Source: JAWWBN01 sp033720955
GTDB lineage: Bacteria > Acidobacteriota > Thermoanaerobaculia > Multivoradales > JAHEKO01
Direction of reading: 5' to 3'
Assembly: GCA_033720955.1 (NCBI GenBank)
Contig: JAWWBN010000014.1
Location: 1 to 32,335, forward strand
DNA: 32,335 nucleotides
In this document: positions 30,338 to 32,335 of the stretch, one piece after another
How positions within the stretch are numbered: the first letter of the stretch is position 1
Layout of the letters: every line of letters begins with the position of its first letter
Program-made: the position numbers and the translations under genes
The notes under the pieces: model-generated
Told to the model about the DNA's origin: nothing
Seen by the model: only the letters and a program-made list of their open reading frames with translations
Databases searched by the model: none

Positions 30338-32197
30338 ATGCAAACCCGCCGTATCGCCCTCCCCCTGGCTTTCGCCGCGCAGCTCTTCGCCGCCGCCCTG
30401 GCGGGCCAGCCGGAGCCGCCGCCGCGGGTGATCGGCCGGGCGCTGGGCCTCTTCGACGGAGGGCCGGAGGGCGACCTGGCGGTGACGGCGCTGCTGGCGC
30501 CCGACGAGGAGAGCGGCACGGCGACGGTCGAGGTGACCCTGCCGGGGGCGGCCGCCGGAGCGCGCGCCTGGGTGGTGGTGCCGCGACTCGACGGCGAGCC
30601 CCTGGTAGTGACGCTGGCTCCTCCGCCGGCGCCCGACGCGACCGCCGGACGGCGCCTGCGCGCCACCTTCGCCCTGCCCGACGACTTCCTCGAGGCGGCA
30701 GTGGTGGTCGAGGCCGACAACGGCCGGCGGTGGGGCGCGGCCCTGGCCGAGCTGACCGACGAGCTGGCCCCGGCGCCCGACGACCTGCCGGTCTGGACCG
30801 CCCCCCTTCCGGCCGCGGCCGGGCAAGCCGGCGCGGCCGGCGGGCCGGAGGCGGTGGTGATCCGGATCCTGCCGCCCCGCGAGTCGCAGGTCACCGGGCG
30901 GGTCCGCTTCCGCACCCTGGTCAGCGACCCGCAGGTGATCGAGACCGTCTTCGAGCTCGACGGCCAGCGCGTCGCCACCGACGACGATCCGCCCTTCACC
31001 GCCCAGATCGACCTCGGCCCGCGGCCTCTGCCCCGGCGGCTGACCGTCGTCGCCTACGGACCGGAGGGCGCCGTCCTCGGCCGGGACACCATCCGGCTCA
31101 ACGTCGGCGGCGCCGCCTTCGCGGTGCGGATCGCCCGGGTGGTGGGCGATCCCGGCGCGGGTCCGGTGAAGGTCGAGGCCCGGGTCGACCTGCCGGCGGA
31201 GGGGGAGCTCGAGAGCGTGGGCTTCTACCGCAACCAGGAGCTGGTCGAGCTGGTGCGAGAGCCCCCGTTCGCCGCCACGCTGGAGCTCCCCGAGCCCGGG
31301 CCGGCCGACTTCCTGCGCGTGGTCGCGCGTCTCGCCGACGGCCGCGAGGCCGAGGACGCGCGCCTGCTGGTGGCGCCGGCGGAGCGGGTGGAGGTCAACC
31401 TGGTCGAGATCTACGCCGTGGTCACCGGCGCCGACGGCCAGCCCGTCGCCGACCTGACGGCGGGCGACCTGCGGGTGGAGCTGGCAGGTCGTCCGGTGGC
31501 GCTCGAGCGCTTCGGCCCCGCCGACCGGGTGCCTCTCGTCCTCGGCCTGATCATCGACACCTCCGGCAGCATGGAGCCGCTGATGATCGACACCAAGCAG
31601 GCGGGCTCGAAGTTCCTGGTCTCGGTGCTGCGCGAGGAGCTGGGGGACCGCGCCTTCCTGGTGGATTTCGACACCCGGCCGCGGCTGGCCCACTCCACCA
31701 CCGCGGAGGTGGGAGACCTGCTGCGCTCCTTCGGCCGGCTCCGCGCCGACGGCTTCACCGCCCTCTACGACGCGGTGATCTTCTCGCTGCTCCAGTTCGA
31801 GGCCGCCGGAGGGCGTCGCGCCCTGGTGCTGCTGACCGACGGCGACGACTACAAGAGCCGCTTCGGCCAGGGCCGGGCCATCGGCTACGCCCGGGAGCTC
31901 GGGGTGCCGGTCTACATCCTGGGCCTGGGCGGGCTGCTCGACGCCCGCCACGGGCTGCGCAAGATCGATCTCGAAGGGATCACCGAGAGCACCGGCGGCC
32001 GGATCTTCTACATCGGCTCCACCGACGAGCTCGACGCCGCCTACGCCGCGATCCAGCGGGAGCTGCGCAACCAGTATCTGCTGGCCTTCTCCACCGACCG
32101 CGAGCTCACCCGCCGCGAGCTGGAGACGCTGCGGGTGTCGGCGGTGCGCCGGGGCCTCGCGGTGCGCGCCGTGGTCGGCGGCCGGGTTATCGACTGA
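30338..32197 (+). CDS. Exported VWFA-related domain protein (Acidobacteriota type)
   Basis: A 619-residue protein with a signal peptide (RRIALPLAFAAQLFAAALAG, cleavage near residue 22). Residues 25-340 hold beta-sandwich-like segments (VIRILPPRESQVTGRVRF, RLTVVAYGPEGAVLG). About 350-400 has VEVNLVEIYAVVTGADGQPV with DLTAGDLRVEL, the strand pattern that precedes the VWA domain in the VWFA-related (TIGR03436) family, mostly found in Acidobacteriota. The VWA domain has an intact MIDAS: DTSGS (407-411), a threonine in DGFTALYDA (about 473) and D501 in LLTDGDD. These domains bind proteins through a divalent metal. ATG at 30338 was chosen for the signal peptide and a GAGG seven bases upstream. It is divergent from the yyaL-like operon. 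Its ligand is unknown. Confidence 0.88.
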   Translation: MQTRRIALPLAFAAQLFAAALAGQPEPPPRVIGRALGLFDGGPEGDLAVTALLAPDEESGTATVEVTLPGAAAGARAWVVVPRLDGEPLVVTLAPPPAPDATAGRRLRATFALPDDFLEAAVVVEADNGRRWGAALAELTDELAPAPDDLPVWTAPLPAAAGQAGAAGGPEAVVIRILPPRESQVTGRVRFRTLVSDPQVIETVFELDGQRVATDDDPPFTAQIDLGPRPLPRRLTVVAYGPEGAVLGRDTIRLNVGGAAFAVRIARVVGDPGAGPVKVEARVDLPAEGELESVGFYRNQELVELVREPPFAATLELPEPGPADFLRVVARLADGREAEDARLLVAPAERVEVNLVEIYAVVTGADGQPVADLTAGDLRVELAGRPVALERFGPADRVPLVLGLIIDTSGSMEPLMIDTKQAGSKFLVSVLREELGDRAFLVDFDTRPRLAHSTTAEVGDLLRSFGRLRADGFTALYDAVIFSLLQFEAAGGRRALVLLTDGDDYKSRFGQGRAIGYARELGVPVYILGLGGLLDARHGLRKIDLEGITESTGGRIFYIGSTDELDAAYAAIQRELRNQYLLAFSTDRELTRRELETLRVSAVRRGLAVRAVVGGRVID

Positions 32198-32198
32198 A

Positions 32199-32215
32199 GC
32201 GGCGGCAGGCGCCGC
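32199..32215 (+). terminator. Hairpin directly after the VWFA-related gene
   Basis: GCGGCG (32199-32204) and CGCCGC (32210-32215) pair around a five-base loop one base after the TGA. GGGTT follows, with no T-run, so it is at best a weak intrinsic terminator. Confidence 0.35.
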
Positions 32216-32222
32216 GGGTTCG

Positions 32223-32231
32223 TGCTACCCT
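32223..32231 (+). promoter_or_regulatory. Extended -10 element for the last gene
   Basis: TGCTACCCT matches the recurrent TG[G/C]TA-NNN-T element, nearly identical to that of moxR. It lies 94 bases before the ATG at 32326, so this gene has a leader and a GAGG ribosome binding site at 32313-32316, unlike the leaderless set. Confidence 0.4.
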
Positions 32232-32325
32232 TGGCGCCACTGCGAGCTGGGCTCTGCGCTCCTGCGCTCCGGTTCCGCGCGAGCCGGCCCGCACTCCTTC
32301 GCACACCACAAAGAGGTCCGACCCG

Positions 32326-32335
32326 ATGATTCGAG
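32326..32335 (+). CDS. Start of a gene cut by the window end
   Basis: ATG-ATT-CGA at 32326 lies nine bases after a GAGG (32313-32316) and downstream of a likely promoter. Only three codons (MIR) are inside the window, so nothing can be said of the product. Confidence 0.45.

Noticed and set aside
26096..31951. Single minus-strand open frame of nearly 2000 codons
   Set aside because: Only the part from 27958 down to 26096 is a real gene (SppA). The rest is an antisense or out-of-frame reading of the yyaL-like and VWFA-related genes, kept open by the lack of stops in GC-rich DNA.
1..32335. tRNA, rRNA, CRISPR array, insertion sequence or integrase
   Set aside because: I looked for tRNA-like arms, regularly spaced repeats and transposase or recombinase motifs and saw none. 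The transfer argument for 4.7-9.9 kb rests on composition and broken neighbours only.

Overview
This window is about 32 kb of very GC-rich DNA (hand counts of a few 60-base lines give roughly 67-75% outside one segment). It is gene-dense, with coding on both strands, and has no RNA gene, CRISPR array or recognisable transposase. A VWFA-related protein of the type common in Acidobacteriota, a YpdA-like flavoprotein, FadL-type porin and exported Gram-negative proteins, and extreme GC bias suggest a diderm bacterium, most plausibly Acidobacteriota (a Thermoanaerobaculia-like lineage). This assignment is inference from gene content only.

Layout. 1-1975 (minus): a MoxR ATPase, a DUF58 protein and a cut-off membrane protein, overlapping stop-to-start as in Bat/MoxR operons. 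2089-3138 (plus): a membrane-anchored HEAT-repeat protein. 3221-4255 (minus): a YpdA-family flavoprotein lacking the cysteine of the Staphylococcus enzyme. 4256-9854 (plus): a lower-GC two-gene module with a 450-base leader, consisting of a 1029-residue helical/coiled protein of unknown function translationally coupled to a eukaryotic-type phospholipase D. It is followed at once by the orphan C-terminal end of proA. 10093-12039 (minus): an exported copper-radical (galactose/glyoxal oxidase-like) enzyme. 12303-12503: a remnant of an RND efflux pump. 12617-13912 (minus): a FadL/OmpP1 porin.

14030-25582 is a long plus-strand series: a secreted matrixin-like protease with two fibronectin III domains, a GAF-GGDEF diguanylate cyclase, thyA and folA, two polytopic membrane proteins (the second GT39-like), an exported TPR protein, an M14 carboxypeptidase-like protein and an exported metallophosphoesterase. 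25579-30222 (minus) reads yyaL-like, sppA, peroxiredoxin. The yyaL-like product is exported and carries a DsbD-N-like domain at its C terminus. 30338-32197 (plus) is the VWFA-related protein, and a new gene starts at 32326.

How the genes work together: thyA and folA form a dTMP/folate unit. The yyaL-like/sppA/prx set looks like envelope protein quality control and thiol redox defence. MoxR-DUF58 is a chaperone/VWA module. The segment 4.3-12.6 kb looks like a region of gene turnover: a compositionally distinct module plus two same-strand remnants of conserved genes. The best candidate for an undescribed system is the 1029-residue protein/phospholipase D pair. A second general observation is a recurrent TG[G/C]TA-NNN-T extended -10 element. 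At several genes it, or the bare TANNNT hexamer, lies only 6-7 bases before the start codon, which implies leaderless mRNAs.
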